From the NCBI GenBank assembly GCA_028705905.1, contig JAQWCP010000014.1:1-14973 (forward strand): a stretch of DNA of 14,973 nt, given 5' to 3'. Below, piece after piece: positions 1 through 4,666 of the stretch (position 1 is the first letter of the stretch; each line of letters opens with the position of its first letter). Both the position numbers and the translations under genes were made by a program. The notes under the pieces are model-generated. The model was not told where the DNA came from. It did not search any database and saw only the letters and a program-made list of their open reading frames with translations. This DNA is from Oscillospiraceae bacterium (lineage in GTDB: Bacteria; Bacillota; Clostridia; Oscillospirales; Oscillospiraceae).

Positions 1-1
1 G

Positions 2-1513
2 TCGGCGCTGGCAACGGCAGTGTTTCAGGACGTGCCGCCTTTGCCCTGGCTAGAGCAAAATGGTGTCCAGCCGGACGAGGACGGAAATCTGATTCTCACG
101 CGGGAGCTACATAAAGACGGCAGAAGTCTTTGCCGGGTAGGCGGTCGGCCTGTGCCGGTGTCTGCCTTGCGGGCGCTGGGCGGACAGCTTTTAAATATTC
201 ATGGCCAGCAAGATGGGCAGCAGTTGCTGAATGAAGGGCGCCACCTGTCTTATTTAGACCGGTTTGCGGCAGATGGAGCGGAGCAGAAGGCGTACCAGGC
301 TGCTTATCAGAGGCTTGCCGCACTGAAAAAAGAAATGGATGCCCTGCGAATGGACGAAGCGGAAAAAAGCCGAAAAGTAGACACCCTCCGCTACCAGATC
401 GAAGAGCTGGAGCGGGCCAATTTGCAGGATGGGGAGGAAGAAGCCCTCCGCGCCCGGCGTACATTGCTGCGGGGTGCCGGAAAATTTATGGAGGCGCTGG
501 AGCAATCTGGTCAGTGCCTTGTGGGGGATGAGGATTCCGCAGGCGCGCTGGTCCTTTTGGAAGAGGCGGCACGGGCTCTACGCACGGCCGCATCTGTCAG
601 CGGGGAACTGGAATCCCTTTCCGGTCGAATGGACGAAACGGTCTATGCCGTGCGGGACATGGCGGAAGAGGTGCGGGACCTGCGGTACCAATTTGACTTT
701 TCTCCCGGGGAATTGGATGCGCTGGAAGGGCGGCTGGATCTTTTATACCGTCTTGGCCGGAAATATGGGGCCGATACGAAAGAGATGCTCTCTTATCTGG
801 AAGAGAGCCAAAAAGAGCTGGAGCGGATCGAGCTGGCAGACGACACGCTGACCCGTCTGGAACAGCAGATGGATCAGGCGTTGGAGGACGCTGTCCAGGC
901 GGCGCGCCGCCTGTCCGCCGCCCGGAAGCGGGCGGCCGTGGCGCTGGAAGAGCGGATCACAGCGGAGCTGACCCATCTGAATATGCAGGGGGTGCGGCTG
1001 AAGGTGGAGTTTACACCAAAGAACGCCCTATATGGTCTGGACGAAACGGGGATGGATCAGGTGCGGTTTTTGCTCTCTGCCAACGCGGGGGAAGATCTGC
1101 GACCCATTCATAAAATTGCGTCCGGCGGCGAGCTGGCCCGGATCATGCTGGCCATGAAAAGCGTGTTGGCGGAGGATGACGACGTAGGTACTTTGGTGTT
1201 CGACGAAGTGGACACCGGCGTCAGCGGCCGCGCCGCCAGCCGGGTGGCGGAAAAGCTGCGCTCTGTCTCGGAAAAGCGCCAGGTTCTCTGTGTTACCCAT
1301 CTGCCTCAGATCGCCGCCGCCGGTGAGATTCATTTTCTGGTGGAAAAGCAGGAGGAGAAAGGCCGTACCTTTACCGCCGTTCACCCGCTGGAGGCGGAGG
1401 AGCGGGCACTGGAAATTGCAAGAATCGTCTCCGGCGACCAGGTGACGGAATCCAGCCTGCAAAATGCTAGGGAGATGCTTTCTATGTGGAGCAAGATCAA
1501 GGAGAAGACTTAG
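2..1513 (+). CDS. recN: DNA repair protein RecN, 5'-truncated by the window edge
   Basis: RecN is an SMC-like ATPase that acts early in double-strand-break repair. The frame is open from the first bases (503 codons visible). By comparison with the usual length of about 550-570 residues, roughly the first 60, including the Walker A loop, lie outside the window. Seen: the RecN-typical segment NIHGQQDGQQLLNEGRHL followed by YLDRFA; a central Glu/Lys/Arg/Leu-rich coiled-coil region; and a C-terminal ATPase half with the ABC signature IASGGELARIMLAMKS (about 1108-1155), Walker B TLVFDEVDTGVSGR (about 1190-1230) and the VTHLPQIAA switch. The signature and Walker B motifs are intact, so truncation is only from the edge. 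tyrS follows 90 nt downstream on the same strand with no + strand terminator between, so read-through into tyrS is possible. Confidence 0.96.
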   Translation, partial: SALATAVFQDVPPLPWLEQNGVQPDEDGNLILTRELHKDGRSLCRVGGRPVPVSALRALGGQLLNIHGQQDGQQLLNEGRHLSYLDRFAADGAEQKAYQAAYQRLAALKKEMDALRMDEAEKSRKVDTLRYQIEELERANLQDGEEEALRARRTLLRGAGKFMEALEQSGQCLVGDEDSAGALVLLEEAARALRTAASVSGELESLSGRMDETVYAVRDMAEEVRDLRYQFDFSPGELDALEGRLDLLYRLGRKYGADTKEMLSYLEESQKELERIELADDTLTRLEQQMDQALEDAVQAARRLSAARKRAAVALEERITAELTHLNMQGVRLKVEFTPKNALYGLDETGMDQVRFLLSANAGEDLRPIHKIASGGELARIMLAMKSVLAEDDDVGTLVFDEVDTGVSGRAASRVAEKLRSVSEKRQVLCVTHLPQIAAAGEIHFLVEKQEEKGRTFTAVHPLEAEERALEIARIVSGDQVTESSLQNAREMLSMWSKIKEKT

Positions 1514-1548
1514 CGTCAAAGCCAATTGCTGCAGGAATCAAAAAAGAA

Positions 1549-1570
1549 CGGGGCGGCTTTTGCCGCCCCG
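1549..1570 (-). terminator. Perfect 9-bp GC hairpin; T-tract only on the minus strand
   Basis: Arms CGGGGCGGC (1549-1557) and GCCGCCCCG (1562-1570) flank a TTTT loop. On the + strand the 3' side (CGTGGAAC) has no T-run. The 5' side is an A-run (1540-1545), so read on the minus strand the hairpin is followed by a T-rich stretch, as an intrinsic terminator would be. It sits in the recN-tyrS gap and may stop antisense transcripts or only weakly end recN mRNA. The orientation is read from the sequence; function is inference. Confidence 0.5.
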
Positions 1571-1588
1571 CGTGGAACACAACGGAAT

Positions 1589-1594
1589 GAGGAG
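1589..1594 (+). promoter_or_regulatory. Ribosome binding site that decides the tyrS start
   Basis: GAGGAG lies 9 nt before the ATG at 1604. It directly abuts the in-frame ATG at 1595, leaving no spacer, and is too far from the ATG at 1613. This supports 1604 as the start, giving MTVMEELKARGL, which matches the usual TyrRS N-terminus. Confidence 0.7.
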
Positions 1595-1603
1595 ATGGAA
1601 ACA

Positions 1604-2824
1604 ATGACCGTAATGGAAGAACTCAAGGCCCGGGGCCTGATTGCCCAGATGACGGACGAAGAGGATATTCAGGCGCTGGTGGACAGCGGGAATGCCACAT
1701 TCTACATCGGCTTTGACGCCACAGCCGACAGCTTGCACGTGGGTCACTTTTTGCAGCTTGTGGTGATGCGCCATTTGCAAAAGGCGGGCAACCGGCCCAT
1801 CGCCCTGCTGGGCGGCGGCACCACCATGGTGGGTGACCCTTCCGGGAGAAGCGACATGCGCCAAATGATGACTCAGGAGCAGATCCAGCACAACGCTGAC
1901 TGCTTTAAAGTCCAGATGGAGCGGTTTTTGGACTTTTCCGAGGGGAAGGCGCTGATGGTGAACAATGCCGACTGGCTGCTGAGCCTCAATTATGTGGAGC
2001 TTCTGCGGGATGTGGGAGTTCATTTTTCCGTCAATCGGATGCTCACTGCGGAGTGCTATAAAAACCGAATGGAAAAGGGCCTGTCCTTTTTGGAGTTCAA
2101 CTATATGATCATGCAGAGCTATGACTTTTACGCTCTGTTTCAAAAATATGGCTGCCGCCTCCAATGCGGTGGGGACGACCAGTGGTCGAACATCCTGGGC
2201 GGAACGGAGCTGATCCGCCGCAAGCTGGGAGAGAACGCCTATGGCATGACCTTTACCTTGCTGCTCACCTCCGACGGGCGGAAGATGGGCAAGACCCAGG
2301 CAGGTGCCGTTTGGCTGGACCCTGAGAAGACCAGCCCATATGACTTTTATCAATATTGGCGCAATGTGGACGACGCAGATGTCCTGCGCTGTCTGCGGAT
2401 GCTGACCTTTTTGCCCCTGGAGCAAATCGACGAGATGGACAAATGGGAGGGCAGCCAGCTCAACCAGGCGAAAGAGATTTTGGCGCATGAGCTGACAGAG
2501 ATGGTTCATGGTCAGGCGGCGGCAGACGAAGCACAGGAGACGGCCCGGGGGCTCTTTGTCGGGGGCGGCAACTTGGAGAACATGCCCCAAACAGCCCTTG
2601 CAGAGTCCCATTTCCAGGACGGGCACATCAGTGTGGTGGATTTGCTTTTGCAATGCGGCCTTGCCCCTTCCAAAGGGGAGGCCCGGCGGCTCATTGCACA
2701 GGGCGGCGTTTCTGTGAATGGGGAAAAGGTAGATGTGGCTGCTTCGTTTACAAAAGATCAGGCAGAAGAAGGCTTGATGATCAAAAAAGGGAAAAAGGTT
2801 TTCCATCGGGCTGTGTTGGAATGA
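1604..2824 (+). CDS. tyrS: Tyrosyl-tRNA synthetase
   Basis: Class I aminoacyl-tRNA synthetase that charges tRNA-Tyr with tyrosine in the cytoplasm; 406 residues, normal for bacterial TyrRS. Seen: YIGFDATADSLHVGH with the HIGH-type motif HVGH at residues 45-48; the LLGGGTTMVGDPSGR segment; QCGGDDQWSNILGG, which lines the tyrosine pocket; the KMSKS-type loop KMGKT at residues 227-231; and a C-terminal S4 RNA-binding domain (from about residue 340, VVDLLLQCGLAPSKGEARRLI then GGVSVNGEKV). The frame stays open upstream to 1526, but spacing from GAGGAG favours 1604. Only about 90 nt lie between recN and this start, too short for a full T-box leader, which is common before Firmicutes tyrS genes. A strong terminator follows. 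Confidence 0.97.
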   Translation: MTVMEELKARGLIAQMTDEEDIQALVDSGNATFYIGFDATADSLHVGHFLQLVVMRHLQKAGNRPIALLGGGTTMVGDPSGRSDMRQMMTQEQIQHNADCFKVQMERFLDFSEGKALMVNNADWLLSLNYVELLRDVGVHFSVNRMLTAECYKNRMEKGLSFLEFNYMIMQSYDFYALFQKYGCRLQCGGDDQWSNILGGTELIRRKLGENAYGMTFTLLLTSDGRKMGKTQAGAVWLDPEKTSPYDFYQYWRNVDDADVLRCLRMLTFLPLEQIDEMDKWEGSQLNQAKEILAHELTEMVHGQAAADEAQETARGLFVGGGNLENMPQTALAESHFQDGHISVVDLLLQCGLAPSKGEARRLIAQGGVSVNGEKVDVAASFTKDQAEEGLMIKKGKKVFHRAVLE

Positions 2825-2844
2825 TGCAATGTTGCATTATTATG

Positions 2845-2890
2845 AAACGGACAAGGGGTGTAGCCATGCCCCTTGTCCGTTTCCTTTTTT
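2845..2890 (+). terminator. Strong intrinsic terminator after tyrS
   Basis: Perfect 14-bp stem, AAACGGACAAGGGG (2845-2858) with CCCCTTGTCCGTTT (2869-2882), a 10-nt loop, then CCTTTTTT. It is 20 nt after the tyrS stop. It separates the recN-tyrS unit from the downstream regulatory region. Confidence 0.95.
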
Positions 2891-2948
2891 AGATGGAAAC
2901 AAACTTGCTTTGTGGGAAGGAGCGTCCACAAAAGGCCTTTTTATTTTC

Positions 2949-2990
2949 GAAACATTCCTCAAAAAGCATAATTTCTTTCTGGAATGTTTC
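2949..2990 (+). repeat. Perfect 10-bp inverted repeat / stem-loop
   Basis: GAAACATTCC (2949-2958) and GGAATGTTTC (2981-2990) are exact reverse complements separated by 22 nt. The right arm ends 5 nt before a consensus Shine-Dalgarno (AGGAGG at 2996). It could be an RNA hairpin controlling the tiny ORF or a DNA operator. There is no T-run after it, so it is not a terminator. Confidence 0.6.
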
Positions 2991-3011
2991 TCTAAAGGAG
3001 GAAAAAATGGA

Positions 3012-3062
3012 ATGGCAAATGGGAAGAAAAAGGAAAAAATAGCACGAAAAAACACATATTGA
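3012..3062 (+). CDS. Possible tiny basic peptide (16 codons; alternative 11-codon frame at 3007)
   Basis: AGGAGG at 2996-3001 is a near-perfect ribosome binding site. Two overlapping starts use it. ATG 3012 (10-nt spacer) encodes MANGKKKEKIARKNTY and stops at 3062. ATG 3007 (5-nt spacer) encodes MEWQMGRKRKK and stops at 3042. Both peptides are strongly basic. No family is recognised. The 10-bp hairpin just upstream and the regulated promoter downstream suggest a leader peptide or small regulatory peptide, but a chance SD in A-rich DNA remains possible. A weak -10-like CATAAT at 2967-2972 lacks a good -35. Confidence 0.3.
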   Translation: MANGKKKEKIARKNTY

Positions 3063-3073
3063 ACAAACGAGGC

Positions 3074-3108
3074 ATGCTATTAAATAGCAAAAATGTATTT
3101 AATAGCAT
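3074..3108 (+). repeat. Perfect 13-bp inverted repeat upstream of promoter (candidate operator)
   Basis: ATGCTATTAAATA (3074-3086) and TATTTAATAGCAT (3096-3108) are exact reverse complements with a 9-nt centre. The repeat lies 28 bp upstream of the -35 box, a usual place for a dimeric activator or an upstream repressor site. There is no T-run after it. The binding protein is unknown. Confidence 0.6.
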
Positions 3109-3116
3109 AATAATTA

Positions 3117-3128
3117 TTTGCATGCAAA
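3117..3128 (+). promoter_or_regulatory. 12-bp perfect palindrome upstream of the -35 box
   Basis: TTTGCATGCAAA is its own reverse complement and lies 8 bp before the TTGACA box. Its right end overlaps the start of the next inverted repeat. The ATTTGC half is repeated at 3146-3151. It is a candidate regulator site, by inference. Confidence 0.4.
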
Positions 3129-3149
3129 ATAGTTGTTGACAAACTATTT
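3127..3149 (+). promoter_or_regulatory. Inverted repeat spanning the -35 box (candidate repressor operator)
   Basis: AAATAGTT (3127-3134) and AACTATTT (3142-3149) are exact reverse complements whose 7-nt centre contains most of the -35 hexamer TTGACA (3136-3141). With one inserted A the arms extend to GCAAAATAGTT and AACTATTTGC. A protein bound here would cover the -35 box, so repression is the simplest reading. The shape resembles MarR-type operators, but no regulator gene is in the window. Confidence 0.5.
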
Positions 3150-3164
3150 GCGTGATGGTAATAT
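3136..3164 (+). promoter_or_regulatory. Near-consensus sigma-A promoter for the AceTr gene
   Basis: TTGACA (3136-3141), a 17-bp spacer, then TAATAT (3159-3164), with an extended -10 TGg just before it (3156-3158). Transcription would start near 3171, giving a leader of about 76 nt. One mismatch from consensus in the -10 suggests a strong basal promoter held in check by the overlapping inverted repeat. Confidence 0.85.
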
Positions 3165-3233
3165 GGCATCATAAAAGAAGCGGACGGAACACTTGCCACA
3201 AACAAAAGCCAAAACATGAAATCAGGAAACTAT

Positions 3234-3239
3234 GGAGGG
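3234..3239 (+). promoter_or_regulatory. Ribosome binding site that decides the AceTr start
   Basis: GGAGGG lies 7 nt before ATG 3247. The in-frame ATG at 3232 overlaps this motif and has no SD of its own, so 3247 is preferred. Confidence 0.8.
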
Positions 3240-3246
3240 TATTGTT

Positions 3247-3903
3247 ATGTCAGAACAAAAAAATGGAAGCCACTGGGCGGATCCAGCACCTGGCGGTCTC
3301 GTAGCCTTAGCAATTGCCTGTTTCACCTTCTTTGCTGTGTATTCTGGACGCGTAGATGCGAATGCAACCCCCCTGCTTGGTATTTGGCTTTTGGGTGGTT
3401 TTGCAGTTCAGCTCGTCGTCAGCATCATTGAGTTAAAAGAAGGCAACATCCTTGGTGGAAACGTATTTTTATTCTTCTCCGCATTCTTTATGTTTGTCAC
3501 AGGCTCTGAATTGCTCTTCAAATTTTGGATGACCCAGAGTGGCATTGCGTTAAATGCTACCATTGACGGTTGGGCTTGGCTGGTACTTGCCATCGCACTG
3601 GTCTCCTGGACACCCGCTTATTTGAAAAATGCCAGCGCAGTCATGTCTTCGTGTGTTGTATGGCTGGACTTGGCAGTGGTACTTATCGCCCTGAAAGACT
3701 TGGGTCTGTTTGGCGCAGGTGCAACGCTTGCGGTAATGTCCCAGATCATTGCATACTCTCTGCTTATCGGAGGTATTTTAGGCCTTTACGTTGCAGCAGC
3801 TACCATCCTCAATAAATCCATGGGCAAAACAGTTTTAAAGATTCCCGGCCCCCTGTTCCGGGCAAGACCTGCCAAGAAGATGCCCGCCTGCATAGCGGAA
3901 TAA
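3247..3903 (+). CDS. GPR1/FUN34/YaaH (AceTr) family acetate/succinate-type transporter
   Basis: Inner-membrane protein of 218 residues. Known members (E. coli SatP, fungal Ady2/Gpr1) move acetate or succinate, usually with protons. Seen: the family-type N-terminal motif WADPAPGGL (residues 10-18), equivalent to the NPAPLGL signature; six hydrophobic segments at about 17-35, 42-60, 68-93, 109-126, 130-150 and 157-188; and the conserved E-x-K-E-G-N turn after helix 2 (IELKEGN, 61-67). The basic C-terminal tail (GPLFRARPAKK) fits the cytoplasmic side. It is slightly longer than SatP (about 190). It stands alone between a terminator and a hairpin cluster, under a strong and apparently regulated promoter, which fits a fermenter that exports or reuses short organic acids. 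Family is confident; substrate is inferred. Confidence 0.88.
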   Translation: MSEQKNGSHWADPAPGGLVALAIACFTFFAVYSGRVDANATPLLGIWLLGGFAVQLVVSIIELKEGNILGGNVFLFFSAFFMFVTGSELLFKFWMTQSGIALNATIDGWAWLVLAIALVSWTPAYLKNASAVMSSCVVWLDLAVVLIALKDLGLFGAGATLAVMSQIIAYSLLIGGILGLYVAAATILNKSMGKTVLKIPGPLFRARPAKKMPACIAE

Positions 3904-3905
3904 AC

Positions 3906-3926
3906 AAAGGATTCCCCTAATCCTTT
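3906..3926 (+). repeat. 8-bp hairpin directly after the AceTr stop
   Basis: AAAGGATT (3906-3913), loop CCCCT, AATCCTTT (3919-3926); a perfect stem starting 2 nt after the stop codon. No T-run follows. Together with the next hairpin it forms a tandem 3' structure that could stabilise the mRNA end. Confidence 0.5.
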
Positions 3927-3929
3927 CCG

Positions 3930-3964
3930 TTCCCGGCGCGCTGTAATCACCGGCGCGCCGGGAA
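3930..3964 (+). terminator. 12-bp GC-rich hairpin, possible AceTr terminator
   Basis: TTCCCGGCGCGC (3930-3941) pairs perfectly with GCGCGCCGGGAA (3953-3964) across an 11-nt loop. The stem is very stable but the next bases are TATATAATCTCCC; the first T-run comes about 22 nt later (near 3986). It is therefore a weak or atypical terminator, or an mRNA 3' end stabiliser. Confidence 0.5.
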
Positions 3965-4077
3965 TATATAATCTCCCGCAAACATCTTTTTTATTTAGGT
4001 TACTCCATACATATTGCATTTGCCGGTACGAAAGTGAAGCAGCGGAACGACAAACAATGATGGTGTTACATTAACGA

Positions 4078-4104
4078 TGGGCGCAAGAATCTTTCTTGCG
4101 CCCA
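4078..4104 (+). repeat. 12-bp hairpin with 3-nt loop
   Basis: TGGGCGCAAGAA (4078-4089), TCT, TTCTTGCGCCCA (4093-4104). A perfect stem without an adjacent T-run on either strand. It could be part of a small RNA ending at the 4184-4227 terminator, or a leftover of a mobile sequence. Function unknown. Confidence 0.5.
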
Positions 4105-4183
4105 CCTCCATATTCAGGTCTTATTTTCGCCTGTCGACAAAACAGACCAAAACGAAAAGAAATAGAACAAACCGAACAGAACC

Positions 4184-4227
4184 AAAAATCAGGAAAAAGA
4201 ATCGGATTCTTTTTCCTGATTTTTTTT
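4184..4227 (+). terminator. Strong intrinsic terminator (20-bp-arm palindrome plus T-run)
   Basis: Bases 4184-4203 are the exact reverse complement of 4205-4224 around a single central G; the core AATCAGG...CCTGATT is followed by an unbroken T-run to 4227. The A-run before it makes it look bidirectional. It insulates the next promoter from AceTr read-through and could also be the 3' end of a short RNA from the 3965-4183 stretch. Confidence 0.85.
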
Positions 4228-4237
4228 GTTTAAAATT

Positions 4238-4257
4238 CGAAAAGGGGCGAAAAGATG
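4238..4257 (+). promoter_or_regulatory. 10-bp-period direct repeat just before the -35 box
   Basis: CGAAAAGGGG (4238-4247) is followed directly by CGAAAAGATG (4248-4257), so CGAAAAG recurs exactly 10 bp apart and ends 1 bp before TTGACA. Tandem sites on one helix face next to a -35 are typical of OmpR/PhoB-family response regulators. No such regulator is in the window; this is inference. Confidence 0.4.
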
Positions 4258-4258
4258 A

Positions 4259-4287
4259 TTGACAAAACAGGAAATGGAAGGTATATT
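4259..4287 (+). promoter_or_regulatory. Near-consensus sigma-A promoter for the surface-protein operon
   Basis: TTGACA (4259-4264), a 17-bp spacer, TATATT (4282-4287). Transcription should begin near 4294, leaving a leader of about 373 nt before ATG 4667. A hairpin whose outer arm starts at 4295 would lie at the very 5' end of that RNA, which supports this start. Confidence 0.8.
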
Positions 4288-4293
4288 TTGTTT

Positions 4294-4666
4294 GGACCCG
4301 AATTGTTTTGGAAATGAAAATATCGAAATACTTTTCAAACGATTGTTGGGTCGGAATCGAATCAAACATTTGATTTATTTCCTGCATTTAGAAAATAAAT
4401 GCAAAAGGTTGAAACCGTTATTCGATTAAGAGAATATGAGAAACCAGAAATTCACGAGATAGCCGCGGGACTTCATTCGCTTTCAGATTGAAATTCAATC
4501 GCTTTCGTACTATGAAAGAAAATAGAACGAGAACGAAAAAATTTGGGGAAGACCTGTGGCTGTTGGTGAGAGAATCCATCGTTTGGCGGAGGATGCCACT
4601 AGATGATGTACGCAAGGGGGGGAAAAGACAAGGCGTTTTTCAAACAAATAAGTGAAGGAGAGCATT
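4294..4666 (+). ncRNA. Long structured 5' leader of the surface-protein operon (candidate cis-regulatory RNA)
   Basis: Helices that can be paired by eye: a 5' hairpin with GACCC 4295-4299/GGGTC 4348-4352, AATTGTTT 4301-4308/AAACGATT 4337-4344 (one G-U) and GAAAA 4316-4320/TTTTC 4332-4336; a closing helix AATCGAAT 4355-4362/ATTCGATT 4420-4427 that encloses smaller hairpins at 4363-4372, 4383-4403 and 4407-4416; GATTGAA/TTCAATC at 4486-4500, flanked by two copies of TCGCTTTC (4477, 4499); and GGATGCCAC 4591-4599 pairing with GTGGC 4556-4560 and ATCC 4574-4577. It matches no riboswitch class I can recognise. No folding program was run, so individual helices may be chance in AT-rich DNA. Confidence 0.4.

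Larger units (their letters stand above)
2891..3246 (+). other. AT-rich regulatory intergenic region before the AceTr gene
   Basis: 356 bp with no conventional gene. It contains, in order, a 10-bp-arm inverted repeat (2949-2990), a consensus Shine-Dalgarno with a tiny ORF (2996-3062), a 13-bp-arm inverted repeat (3074-3108), a 12-bp palindrome (3117-3128), an inverted repeat across the -35 box (3127-3149), a promoter (3136-3164) and a 5' untranslated region of about 76 nt. The individual parts are listed separately. Confidence 0.7.
3904..4666 (+). other. 763-bp intergenic region: hairpin cluster, promoter and long leader
   Basis: No convincing protein gene on either strand. The first 324 nt hold four inverted repeats (3906-3926, 3930-3964, 4078-4104, 4184-4227); I see no promoter or other signal in 3965-4077. 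The stretch 4105-4183 is A-rich with scattered GAAC words. A direct repeat and promoter follow at 4238-4287. The last ~370 nt are the probable leader RNA of the SLH/InlB gene. The region is clearly more AT-rich than the flanking genes. Confidence 0.7.

Noticed and set aside
1514..1603. T-box leader before tyrS
   Set aside because: Only 90 nt are available and no T-box core or specifier structure is visible.
1538..2806. 422-codon minus-strand frame opposite tyrS
   Set aside because: Antisense to a gene with all TyrRS motifs; composition is a shadow of its codon use.
4077..4262. 61-codon ORF starting in the 4078-4104 hairpin
   Set aside because: No ribosome binding site; it reads through a hairpin and a terminator, and its Lys/Arg/Thr-rich product reflects A-rich DNA.
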